Of a stretch of DNA of 64,000 bases, positions 29,218-37,149 are shown one piece after another. Every line of letters begins with the position of its first letter. Position 1 is the first letter of the stretch. The notes under the pieces are model-generated. The model made no database searches and had not been told where the DNA came from. It saw only the letters and a list, made by a program, of their open reading frames with translations. This stretch comes from G963678255 sp963678255 (GTDB taxonomy: Bacteria; Cloacimonadota; Cloacimonadia; Cloacimonadales; WRIO01): contig OY782778.1 of the NCBI GenBank assembly GCA_963678255.2, positions 514,553 to 578,552 on the forward strand, in the 5' to 3' direction. A program made the translations under genes and the position numbers.

Positions 29218-30546
29218 ATGAGAAAAAAAAATGAGAAAATTGAATCAGCATCTAACGAAATTTCAGTAATCAATCATCACTCTGCAGGAATCGATATTGG
29301 TTCCAAAGAAAATTGGGTAAGTGTATCTCCTACTATTTGTGAAGATCATATACGCAAATTTGGTTCTTATACCTGCGATTTAAATGCTATAGCTGATTGG
29401 TTAACTTCTTGCAAAGTAACATCAGTGGCAATGGAATCAACCGGAATCTATTGGATTCCCCTCTATGAAATACTTGAATCAAGAGGTTTTAAATTAAGTT
29501 TATGCAATGCAAAACATGTTAAAAATGCACCAGGTAGAAAGAAAACAGATAAATTTGATTGTGATTGGCTGAGAAAATTACATTCCTATGGTCTCCTAAC
29601 ACCCTCATTTATTCCGGAGAAGAATATACGAGAAATAAAAGTATTAACTCGTTATAGAGACAAATTAGTTAAAGAGAATAACATACATATCCAGCATATG
29701 CAAAAAGCCTTAACTCTAATGAACTTTTATCTTCATCAAGTCATTTCTGACATTACTGGCAAGACAGGAATGAGTATAATAAAAGCAATACTTTCAGGAG
29801 AGACAAATCCTGAAGTTCTTGTGTCATATAAAAAGAAAGGTGTAAAAAAAAGTAATGAAGAGATCATTAAAGCATTGAGTGGTAGTCTGCAATTTGAACA
29901 ACTGTACATTCTCAAACAGGCAGTAAATTTTTATGAATTTTTCTTATCAAAAATTGAAGAGACAGATTCACAGATTAATAATTTATTTTTATTAATGAGT
30001 CAACCAATTGATGAGGACAATATTTCAATTGAAGAAAATGATAGTAATGATATTAATCATAACATCGTTCAAGCAATAGGTGTTGACTTATGTGAGATAC
30101 CTGGTCTTAATATACTATCAGTAGAAAAGTTAATTGGAGAGACAGGCTTTGATATGAGTAAATGGAAAAATAGTAAAAATTTTACATCTTGGCTTGGATT
30201 ATCTCCGAATCATAGAATAACCGGAGGGACAGTTTTTCAAAATAGTACAAATAAAGTTCAAAGTAATGCAGCTTCAATTTTTCGACAATGTGCAACTACA
30301 TTGAGAAACAGCCATAGTTATTTAGGTGCATTTTTCCGTAAAAAGATGGCACAAATTGGTTATCAGAAGGCAATAACAGCTACAGGCAGAAAAATAGCAG
30401 TTATCTATTATACAATGATTCGATATAAAAAATCCTATTCTGAATTAGGAGAAAATTTTTATGAAGAATTGAATAGAAAGAAAATGGAAGATAACTTTAA
30501 AAAATTGGCAAAAAAACTTGGTTATGAAATCAAACAAGTAGTTTAA
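29218..30546 (+). CDS. IS110-family transposase (DEDD recombinase), copy 1
   Basis: 442 residues from ATG 29218, set by GGAGGG just upstream; the frame opens at 29194. The N-terminal RuvC-like DEDD domain shows AGIDIGSKENWVSV, VAMESTGIYWIPLYE and KTDKFDCDWL. A coiled-coil spacer follows, then the Transposase_20 domain with EIPGLNILSVEKLIGETG, FTSWLGLSP and a Ser in NAASIFRQC that fits the family's catalytic serine. Such enzymes recombine DNA guided by an element-encoded bridge RNA. Intact; probably active recently, given the near-identical second copy. Confidence 0.95.
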   Translation: MRKKNEKIESASNEISVINHHSAGIDIGSKENWVSVSPTICEDHIRKFGSYTCDLNAIADWLTSCKVTSVAMESTGIYWIPLYEILESRGFKLSLCNAKHVKNAPGRKKTDKFDCDWLRKLHSYGLLTPSFIPEKNIREIKVLTRYRDKLVKENNIHIQHMQKALTLMNFYLHQVISDITGKTGMSIIKAILSGETNPEVLVSYKKKGVKKSNEEIIKALSGSLQFEQLYILKQAVNFYEFFLSKIEETDSQINNLFLLMSQPIDEDNISIEENDSNDINHNIVQAIGVDLCEIPGLNILSVEKLIGETGFDMSKWKNSKNFTSWLGLSPNHRITGGTVFQNSTNKVQSNAASIFRQCATTLRNSHSYLGAFFRKKMAQIGYQKAITATGRKIAVIYYTMIRYKKSYSELGENFYEELNRKKMEDNFKKLAKKLGYEIKQVV

Positions 30547-30551
30547 TTAAA

Positions 30552-30713
30552 AAAATATTTTGCAAAAGGCCGTTTTATCATTGGTGGATAAATCCCCGTA
30601 TAGGAGCTTGGTTGCTTATGCTTTTTTGTTTTGATAACTGGTGAGATATTTGAAAAAATATTATCCCGAATAGGAGATTAAATAGATTTAATAGCATAAG
30701 TGCAAAATATTTT
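30552..30713 (+). ncRNA. Predicted bridge RNA/seekRNA of IS copy 1
   Basis: A 13-bp perfect long-range stem joins 30552-30564 (AAAATATTTTGCA) to 30701-30713. Inside: hairpin TTTATC/GATAAA (30574-30592); stem CTTATGCT (30615-30622) with AGCATAAG (30693-30700); hairpin ATATTT-GAAA-AAATAT (30646-30661). Two unpaired stretches carry ATAGGAGCT (30600-30608) and ATAGGAGAT (30670-30678). Both 9-mers equal the DNA at element junctions (30796-30804; 32712-32720). A 3' location after the transposase fits IS1111-group elements. Function as guide RNA is inferred; the exact RNA ends are unknown. Confidence 0.65.
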
Positions 30714-30927
30714 ATATCATAAAACAATAAAATTATAGTTAAATAAGGATTTTATATTAGATAGAATTAAATAAGACAAATACACAAGGTGTTTCATAGG
30801 AGCTCATATCAGGCTGTTGCCTGTTTGGTAAAAATGAAACACCTTGTTATATCTCTGTAAAAATCAAAATATTTTTGACAATTAGTATCAAAATGTTGTA
30901 TTTATGATCAAAAAGGAGGGACTTAAA

Positions 30928-32256
30928 ATGAGAAAAAAAAATGAGAAAATTGAATCAGCATCTAACGAAATTTCAGTAATCAATCATCACTCTGCAGGAA
31001 TCGATATTGGTTCCAAAGAAAATTGGGTAAGTGTATCTCCTACTATTTGTGAAGATCATATACGCAAGTTTGGTTCTTATACCTGCGATTTAAATGCTAT
31101 AGCTGATTGGTTAACTTCTTGCAAAGTAACAACAGTGGCAATGGAATCAACCGGAATCTATTGGATTCCCCTCTATGAAATACTTGAATCAAGAGGTTTT
31201 AAATTAAGTTTATGCAATGCAAAACATGTTAAAAATGCACCAGGTAGAAAGAAAACAGATAAATTTGATTGTGATTGGCTGAGAAAATTACATTCCTATG
31301 GTCTCCTAACACCCTCATTTATTCCGGAGAAGAATATACGAGAAATAAAAGCATTAACTCGTTATAGAGACAAATTAGTTAAAGAGAATAACATACATAT
31401 CCAGCATATGCAAAAAGCCTTAACTCTAATGAACTTTTATCTTCATCAAGTCATTTCTGACATTACTGGCAAGACAGGAATGAGTATAATAAAAGCAATA
31501 CTTTCAGGAGAGACAAATCCTGAAGTTCTTGTGTCATATAAAAAGAAAGGTGTAAAAAAAAGTAATGAAGAGATCATTAAAGCATTGAGTGGTAGTCTGC
31601 AATTTGAACAACTGTACATTCTCAAACAGGCAGTAAATTTTTATGAATTTTTCTTATCAAAAATTGAAGAGACAGATTCACAGATTAATAATTTATTTTT
31701 ATTAATGAGTCAACCAATTGATGAGGACAATATTTCAATTGAAGAAAATGATAGTAATGATATTAATCATAACATCGTTCAAGCAATAGGTGTTGACTTA
31801 TGTGAGATACCTGGTCTTAATATACTATCAGTAGAAAAGTTAATTGGAGAAACAGGCTTTGATATGAGTAAATGGAAAAATAGTAAAAATTTTACATCTT
31901 GGCTTGGATTATCTCCGAATCATAGAATAACCGGAGGGACAGTTTTTCAAAATAGTACAAATAAAGTTCAAAGTAATGCAGCTTCAATTTTTCGACAATG
32001 TGCAACTACATTGAGAAACAGCCATAGTTATTTAGGTGCATTTTTCCGTAAAAAGATGGCACAAATTGGTTATCAGAAGGCAATAACAGCTACAGGCAGA
32101 AAAATAGCAGTTATCTATTATACAATGATTCGATATAAAAAATCCTATTCTGAATTAGGAGAAAATTTTTATGAAGAATTGAATAGAAAGAAAATGGAAG
32201 ATAACTTTAAAAAATTGGCAAAAAAACTTGGTTATGAAATCAAACAAGTAGTTTAA
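30928..32256 (+). CDS. IS110-family transposase (DEDD recombinase), copy 2
   Basis: 442 residues, from the ATG after GGAGGG. Identical to copy 1 apart from Ser to Thr before VAMEST and Val to Ala in the REIKALTRYRD region. All DEDD residues and the C-terminal Ser are kept, so both copies look functional. See copy 1 for domains. Confidence 0.95.
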   Translation: MRKKNEKIESASNEISVINHHSAGIDIGSKENWVSVSPTICEDHIRKFGSYTCDLNAIADWLTSCKVTTVAMESTGIYWIPLYEILESRGFKLSLCNAKHVKNAPGRKKTDKFDCDWLRKLHSYGLLTPSFIPEKNIREIKALTRYRDKLVKENNIHIQHMQKALTLMNFYLHQVISDITGKTGMSIIKAILSGETNPEVLVSYKKKGVKKSNEEIIKALSGSLQFEQLYILKQAVNFYEFFLSKIEETDSQINNLFLLMSQPIDEDNISIEENDSNDINHNIVQAIGVDLCEIPGLNILSVEKLIGETGFDMSKWKNSKNFTSWLGLSPNHRITGGTVFQNSTNKVQSNAASIFRQCATTLRNSHSYLGAFFRKKMAQIGYQKAITATGRKIAVIYYTMIRYKKSYSELGENFYEELNRKKMEDNFKKLAKKLGYEIKQVV

Positions 32257-32261
32257 TTAAA

Positions 32262-32423
32262 AAAATATTTTGCAAAAGGCCGTTTTATCATTGGTGGATA
32301 AATCCCCGTATAGGAGCTTGGTTGCTTATGCTTTTTTGTTTTGATAACTGGTGAGATATTTGAAAAAATATTATCCCGAATAGGAGATTAAATAGATTTA
32401 ATAGCATAAGTGCAAAATTTTTT
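32262..32423 (+). ncRNA. Predicted bridge RNA/seekRNA of IS copy 2
   Basis: Identical to the RNA predicted in copy 1 except for one base in the 3' arm of the outer stem (T at 32419), which gives one T-T mismatch in the 13-bp stem. The two ATAGGAG-containing loops are unchanged. Confidence 0.6.
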
Positions 32424-32510
32424 ATATCATAAAACAATAAAATTATAGTTAAATAAGGATTTTATATTAGATAGAATTAAATAAGACAAATACACAAGGT
32501 GTTTCATAGG

Positions 32511-32716
32511 AGCTCATATCAGGCTGTTGCCTGTTTGGTAAAAATGAAACACCTTGTTTTGAGATTGTCCTTTTAAAAAATTGACATCTATTGGAGAAGA
32601 TATGGATATTTCTTTGAGATAGTATTGTTCATTTCTTTTGTCTTGATACCTGGATATTTAATATATTTTATGGATTAATTAATTAAAATAGACAAATACA
32701 CAAGGTGTTTCATAGG
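32511..32716 (+). mobile_element. Non-autonomous IS110-like module U4 (206 bp)
   Basis: Nearly identical to U3. Begins AGCTCATATC and ends TTTCATAGG, then joins AG-ATAAGAG at 32717, a different right half. U3 and U4 are the direct repeats that flank the tandem IS pair. Confidence 0.7.
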
Positions 32717-33184
32717 AGATAAGAGATAAGTTTCATCATTGGTGAATTGCTGTAATATGGCATATACTAGTAAGATAAAGCCTGGAACCTGCGATCGGGG
32801 GTATTGAGTTTCGAGGGCAAGCTGCCCTCGCTCCATAGAAATCTGCAAACAGGATGTTTGCAGAACGAGGCGACCTCTCGATTTATAATTATGTTTCTCA
32901 ATCTTATTCACTTTTAATCCAGAAAACCTTTATTTTGAACGACCACAGATGGTCGTTTTACTTTTGAGAATCCCTAAAGTATTGGTTTCTTTAATTGTAG
33001 ATAGTTTTCTAATAAAAGATAGAGATGGGTAAAATAATTCACTATTCAGGCCTATTAGTTAAGAGAATATCTTAACGAGAGGCTACATTTTGGAGAGTCT
33101 CTGAAAAGGAGAAAAAATCAAATTAATTTTTAAACTTGACAAGTTGAAAGAGAGTTAATAGATTTAAAAAAAATGGAGGAGAGT
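32717..33184. other. Noncoding mobile-repeat remnant with hairpins
   Basis: Starts AGATAAGAG, matching the module start at 60970, and shares a later GGCATAT block with it. It holds perfect hairpins CGAGGGCA-AGC-TGCCCTCG (32812-32830) and TCTGCAAACA-GGA-TGTTTGCAGA (32842-32864), and AACGACCA-CAGA-TGGTCGTT near 32939-32958, whose relative lies at about 61605-61622. The end carries the promoter of the cyclophilin gene. No coding region is supported. Confidence 0.6.
33136..33164 (+). promoter_or_regulatory. Sigma70-like promoter of the cyclophilin gene
   Basis: TTGACA (33136-33141), 17-nt spacer, TAGATT (33159-33164), 20 nt before the start codon. Confidence 0.65.
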
Positions 33185-34285
33185 ATGAAAAACAGGAGAC
33201 TTATATTTATAATCCTATTAATGATAGGAATCATTTCACAGTTGGAAGGCAAACGTTTTGCTACATGGTACACAAGTATGGGAAATTTCAAAGCTATATT
33301 ACATGAGGATATAGTTCCAATCACAGCGAATAATTTTATTACTTTAGCGAATTCACATTTTTATGATCATTTAATCTTTCACAGAGTGGTTGCCGGATTT
33401 GTTATACAAGATGGTGATCCATTAGGGACAGGTTATGGTGGACCAGGTTATACCATTCCGGATGAGTTTTCTCCTTTATTAAGTCATGATTCACCTGGTG
33501 TGTTAGCGATGGCTCATTCTTCTTTACCTAATTCAGCAGGGTCACAATATTATATCACTTTAGCGCCTACATTGGGATTGGACGGGGATTATGCGATATT
33601 TGGAAAAGTCTTTGAAGGGTTGGATGTCGTGTTGGCTATTGGATTGGTTCCTGTAGGAACGAATAGCAAACCAATAACCAATGTTAATATTGATTCATTG
33701 AGAATTTCACCACTTTGTATTAATAGCACAACACCTGAAACTGACACTCTATATACAATTGATCAGAATACAAGTATGGATTTTTATATTGATGCTTTTG
33801 ATGTTAATATGGTTGAAAGTGTTACTTTTGAATGGAAAATTGATAATCAAGTCATAGAAAATGATATAGAAAGTTTAACATACCAATTTGATGTAGCAGG
33901 AAGTCATTCAGTGTCATGCCAGGCTACCTTAAACGATATAAGCTATCCTATCATTTGGCAGGTGAATGTTAATCCCACAGGAAACCAAGATCAAATAATT
34001 AATCCACCAAGTTTAGTCATTAAAAGTTGTATTCCAAATCCATTTAAAGAACAAACAATTGTTAAATACACAAATAGCAAAAAAATACCAGTTCAAGTGA
34101 ATATCTACAATATAAAAGGTCAGCTAATGAAAAGTGAGATGATTTTATCTGGGAAATCAGGGGATAATGAATATTTATGGAATGGACGTAATTCAGAGGG
34201 AGAGCGATTAGCCAGTGGTATTTATTTTATAAAAATAGCGGACAGCCAAGAAGCCACATTTCATAAAGTATTGTTATTAAAGTAG
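33185..34285 (+). CDS. Secreted cyclophilin-type peptidyl-prolyl isomerase with FlgD-like tail
   Basis: 366 residues from ATG 33185; an in-frame ATG at 33173 lies on the GGAGG ribosome site and is rejected. Signal peptide, then a cyclophilin domain (about 20-175: YDHLIFHRVVAGFVIQDGDP, GSQYYITLAP, FGKVFEGLDVV), an Ig/PKD-like stretch (about 180-270), and a sorting module (CIPNPFKEQTIVKY, YNIKGQL, GIYFIK, ending KVLLLK). It should catalyse proline isomerisation outside the cytoplasm. The tail suggests export by the same system as the giant proteins. Confidence 0.9.
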   Translation: MKNRRLIFIILLMIGIISQLEGKRFATWYTSMGNFKAILHEDIVPITANNFITLANSHFYDHLIFHRVVAGFVIQDGDPLGTGYGGPGYTIPDEFSPLLSHDSPGVLAMAHSSLPNSAGSQYYITLAPTLGLDGDYAIFGKVFEGLDVVLAIGLVPVGTNSKPITNVNIDSLRISPLCINSTTPETDTLYTIDQNTSMDFYIDAFDVNMVESVTFEWKIDNQVIENDIESLTYQFDVAGSHSVSCQATLNDISYPIIWQVNVNPTGNQDQIINPPSLVIKSCIPNPFKEQTIVKYTNSKKIPVQVNIYNIKGQLMKSEMILSGKSGDNEYLWNGRNSEGERLASGIYFIKIADSQEATFHKVLLLK

Positions 34286-34711
34286 TATAGGAAGATATTA
34301 GAGAAAAAATATACAGGAGGAGGCTTTTAGCTCTATATTATATAAAGTTAAGCATAGTTGCAACTATCAAGTAATTTAGGGTAATCTCCAAGGAAGGAAT
34401 AGTCTTCCAGTAGGGTAAGAGTTATGTAAGCTAAATCTATAGATAGAATTCAAGAAATGTATAAAAAAAAACATATTTATTGCAAATGAGCTTTTCAATT
34501 ATTGTGATTTCAAAGAACATTTTTAGAAGATATAGCGGATAATTTGTACTTTCATATAAAAAGATTGACAAACATAATATACTTCTTTCAGTTTGATTTT
34601 TAATAAATATAATTGAAAATCAGAGGAATTTGAATTGTAGGTTTTTCTCAATAAACCATTGAGATAAAAAAAGATTCAGAGTTTTATTGATTTGATAAGA
34701 AGGTGTGTGAA
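34286..34711. other. Noncoding gap before the acetyltransferase gene
   Basis: 426 bp, very AT-rich. It contains the hairpin element at 34345-34418 and TTGACA at about 34565 without a convincing -10. No open frame is supported. Confidence 0.45.
34345..34418. repeat. Short element with hairpin, copy 2
   Basis: AAGTTAA, GCAT, perfect palindrome ATAGTTGCAACTAT (34354-34367), TCAAG, then TCTCCAAG and AAGGA, then GGAAG...CTTCC. Same block order as 3126-3200, where the palindrome has a different sequence. Confidence 0.35.
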
Positions 34712-35110
34712 ATGCCTTTCATTTTCAAGGATTTTAAGTTTTTAACCAACGGAGAGATTGATTTAATCTTAACGGAGCGCTCACCAGCAGATCCTTCAAG
34801 AAACTATGTTCCCGGTTATCGCTTTAGCATCACATTACATAAGGAAGACGAAGAGATAGGAACAATAGATATACGAATAGGTTATAATGAAAACACTTAT
34901 TATGGCGGTCATATCGGCTATCATATTGATCAGAAATTTCGAGGCCATCATTATGCATCAAAGGCATGTGTATTATTAAAGAAAATAGCCAAAGCACATG
35001 AGATGGCTTATCTAAGTATATCTTGCAATCCAGATAATCTAGCTTCACGCAGAACAATGGAAAAAGCAGGATTTAGTTTTTCAGGAGATCGTAGATTTGC
35101 CAGAACATAA
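34712..35110 (+). CDS. GNAT-family N-acetyltransferase, RimJ/RimL-like
   Basis: 132 residues from ATG 34712 (AGAAGG upstream; a GTG at 34703 is in frame). The acetyl-CoA-binding region is visible as GYHIDQKFRGHHYASKAC, and the C-terminal SISCNPDNLASRRTMEKAGF is the usual end of RimJ/RimL-type enzymes. It would transfer an acetyl group to an amine; the substrate is unknown. Single gene, convergent with the DUF523 gene. Confidence 0.85.
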   Translation: MPFIFKDFKFLTNGEIDLILTERSPADPSRNYVPGYRFSITLHKEDEEIGTIDIRIGYNENTYYGGHIGYHIDQKFRGHHYASKACVLLKKIAKAHEMAYLSISCNPDNLASRRTMEKAGFSFSGDRRFART

Positions 35111-35159
35111 TGAGCTTTATCAATCAGGAGAGCGCAAGGCTTGTATTTATAGACTGGAT

Positions 35160-35627
35160 TTAATCTAAGACATCAGTTTCACTGAAAATTTTAATTCCAT
35201 TTTTTTTAAGAAGAGAAGCACAGACGCCTGAGCCAGGTTTTACCTGATGATTAAATGTGCCATCATAAACCAGATTAACTCCGCATGAAGGGCTTTTATC
35301 TTTAAGAAGAGCACAATTGCAATTTGTAAACTTAGCAATTTTTAATACTTCAATGGCTCCTTTTCTAAACATTTCAGAGACATCTATTCCAGTTTCAGAT
35401 CTCACAATACCCCTAGAATCTAAGACATCCAAGCCAGTTCCAGATACAATTTCTACAGGGGTTCTAGGAGTTGGAAGTCCACCGAGTTGTTCAGGGCAAA
35501 CAGGTATGATCACCTCAGGATTTAATTGAGATAATTTATTGAGTAAAATATCATTTTTGTTATTTTCATTATTATATTTACAATTTATTCCCAAGAGACA
35601 GGCACTGACAAGCATTCTATTTTTCAT
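35160..35627 (-). CDS. DUF523 family protein
   Basis: 155 residues, full length for DUF523. Conserved CLLGINCKYN near the N-terminus, VCPEQLGGLPTPR, and LKDKSPSCG toward the C-terminus. The clustered cysteines suggest metal or Fe-S binding, but the function is not established. Its start overlaps the stop of the permease gene (ATGA), placing it in the metal-uptake operon as last gene. Confidence 0.85.
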   Translation of the reverse strand: MKNRMLVSACLLGINCKYNNENNKNDILLNKLSQLNPEVIIPVCPEQLGGLPTPRTPVEIVSGTGLDVLDSRGIVRSETGIDVSEMFRKGAIEVLKIAKFTNCNCALLKDKSPSCGVNLVYDGTFNHQVKPGSGVCASLLKKNGIKIFSETDVLD

Positions 35628-36448
35628 AATACGTATTTAACTCCTTTTTTATCTATCACTTTTTTAAGGGCAGAGAGAATAAAAAAACCAAACAGGACAA
35701 GCACAATCACAGATCCGGAAGGGAAATTGAAATGATAGGATAAGAAAAACCCAATAATGGAAGAGATAATTGAGGCAAATATACCAATAAAAATACCGAG
35801 TTTTAGATTTTTAGTGAGATTCAGGCTGATCATTCCAGGCAGTATTAATTGAGCAGTGATCATAATAATACCAACAATTTTAACAGAAATAACGATATTG
35901 AAAGCTAGAAGCGTTAGAAAGATAAAATAAATTCTTTTTGCAGGAATATGGAAAAAAGAGGAGATTTCGAAGTTATAAGTTAAATAGATAATTTCTCTGA
36001 AGAAAGCTAATAGAAAGAGAGAATTTAAAATGATAAGAATAGCCATTTGGAAAAGATCCTGTTGAGTTATCAATAGGATATTTCCGAACATATAGCTTGC
36101 CAGGTCAACCGTATAGTCCTTCTTGAAGGACAGAATTAGCACCCCTAGCGCCATGGAAACAGAAAGCAGAACCATAGTAATATTGCTTTCTTCGAGATTG
36201 TAAAACCAGCTAAATAAGCCGATGAGGCAGACGATGATGAAAACAAATATTCCACTGACCAAATGAACAGATAAGCCTAAGACTAAAGCCAGGGCGATCC
36301 CAGTAAAAGAAATATGAGACAGCGCTTCGCTCATATAAGAGATTTTTTTTAGAGAAATAAAGATGCTTAATAAAGAAGTGGAAATAGCAGACAAAATCGC
36401 TCCGATAAAGGAGTAGGTCAAGAATTTAATAGTAAATATTTCTAACAT
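35624..36448 (-). CDS. znuB: Zinc/manganese ABC transporter permease (ZnuB family)
   Basis: 274 residues with about eight hydrophobic helices. MSEALSHISFTGIALAL is the family's conserved loop for ATPase contact, and VGIIMITAQLILPG is typical of ABC-3 permeases. Overlaps both neighbours by a few bases. Forms the membrane channel with the ATPase and binding protein encoded upstream. Zinc is favoured over manganese by the His-rich binding protein. Confidence 0.88.
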   Translation of the reverse strand: MLEIFTIKFLTYSFIGAILSAISTSLLSIFISLKKISYMSEALSHISFTGIALALVLGLSVHLVSGIFVFIIVCLIGLFSWFYNLEESNITMVLLSVSMALGVLILSFKKDYTVDLASYMFGNILLITQQDLFQMAILIILNSLFLLAFFREIIYLTYNFEISSFFHIPAKRIYFIFLTLLAFNIVISVKIVGIIMITAQLILPGMISLNLTKNLKLGIFIGIFASIISSIIGFFLSYHFNFPSGSVIVLVLFGFFILSALKKVIDKKGVKYVL

Positions 36449-37149
36449 AAATCCTCAGAATGATCATGAATGATGACAGGAGATATCCCTTGGAAGGAAT
36501 TATGATCGTGCAAGCGACGATCTAGGCAAATAACTTTTGTACAATGCTTTTTAAGTCTATCAAGATCATGAGAGACAGCAATAATCGTTTTTCCTGATTG
36601 ATGTAAATCTTCCAATAGCTCATAGAAACTTTTAATTCCTTTTTTATCAATCCCAGCTTCAGGTTCATCAAGAAAGATATATTTTGATTCAGTTGCTAAA
36701 GCACGTGCTAAAAGTACTCTTTGAAACTCACCCCCAGAAAGAGAGCTGATCATATGTTGAGCCAGATGTTCTCCATTAACCATTTTCAGAGCATTAATAA
36801 CAATATCATGATCGTTATTAGTAAAGGATTTGAAGAGTTTTTTATGAAAGAATCTCCCCATAAGAACTAAGTCAGATACTTTCATGGGGAAGTCAGGGTT
36901 AATATCTTCATTTTGAGGCAGATACCCGATTTGATTATTTTTTAAGTAATCGTAATGACTAACGCCATCAATAGTTATTTTACCACTTTGTAAAGGGATT
37001 AAATTGAGCATACTTTTTAACAAGGTGGATTTTCCAGCACCGTTTGGTCCGATAATAACAGCGAATTCCCCTTTATCAATAATTAAATTGATAGACTCAA
37101 GGATGGTTTTTGATCTGACAATAAAATTCAAATCATTGATAACAATCAT
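36442..37149 (-). CDS. znuC: Zinc/manganese ABC transporter ATPase (ZnuC family)
   Basis: 235 residues. Walker A GPNGAGKSTLLKSML, Q-loop GYLPQNEDINPDFPM, signature LSGGEFQRVLLARA, Walker B YIFLDEPEAGID, switch His AVSHDLDRLKKHC. ATGA overlap with the binding-protein gene. The C-terminal tail is His/Asp-rich (DRRLHDHNSF, IIHDHSEDLC), which could bind metal. Confidence 0.9.
   Translation of the reverse strand: MIVINDLNFIVRSKTILESINLIIDKGEFAVIIGPNGAGKSTLLKSMLNLIPLQSGKITIDGVSHYDYLKNNQIGYLPQNEDINPDFPMKVSDLVLMGRFFHKKLFKSFTNNDHDIVINALKMVNGEHLAQHMISSLSGGEFQRVLLARALATESKYIFLDEPEAGIDKKGIKSFYELLEDLHQSGKTIIAVSHDLDRLKKHCTKVICLDRRLHDHNSFQGISPVIIHDHSEDLC

Larger units (their letters stand above)
29091..30800 (+). 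mobile_element. IS110-family element (IS1111-like), copy 1, 1710 bp
   Basis: Boundaries are placed at the AG of the repeated ATAGG-AG-CTCATATC junctions; the exact cut cannot be proven because flanking modules share the end sequences. It has a 127-bp left end, the transposase, and a 254-bp right end with a predicted structured RNA. Subterminal inverted repeats of 14 bp are ATGAAACACCTTGT (29124-29137) and ACAAGGTGTTTCAT (30784-30797), the latter 3 bp from the right end, as in the IS1111 group. Directly followed head to tail by copy 2. Confidence 0.85.
30801..32510 (+). mobile_element. IS110-family element (IS1111-like), copy 2, 1710 bp
   Basis: Same length and organisation as copy 1, to which it is joined head to tail. 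Only a handful of substitutions separate them: I see four in the transposase gene (two silent, one Ser to Thr, one Val to Ala) and one in the right end. The copy1-copy2 joint recreates the sequence expected at the junction of a circular intermediate. Followed by the non-autonomous module U4. Confidence 0.85.
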
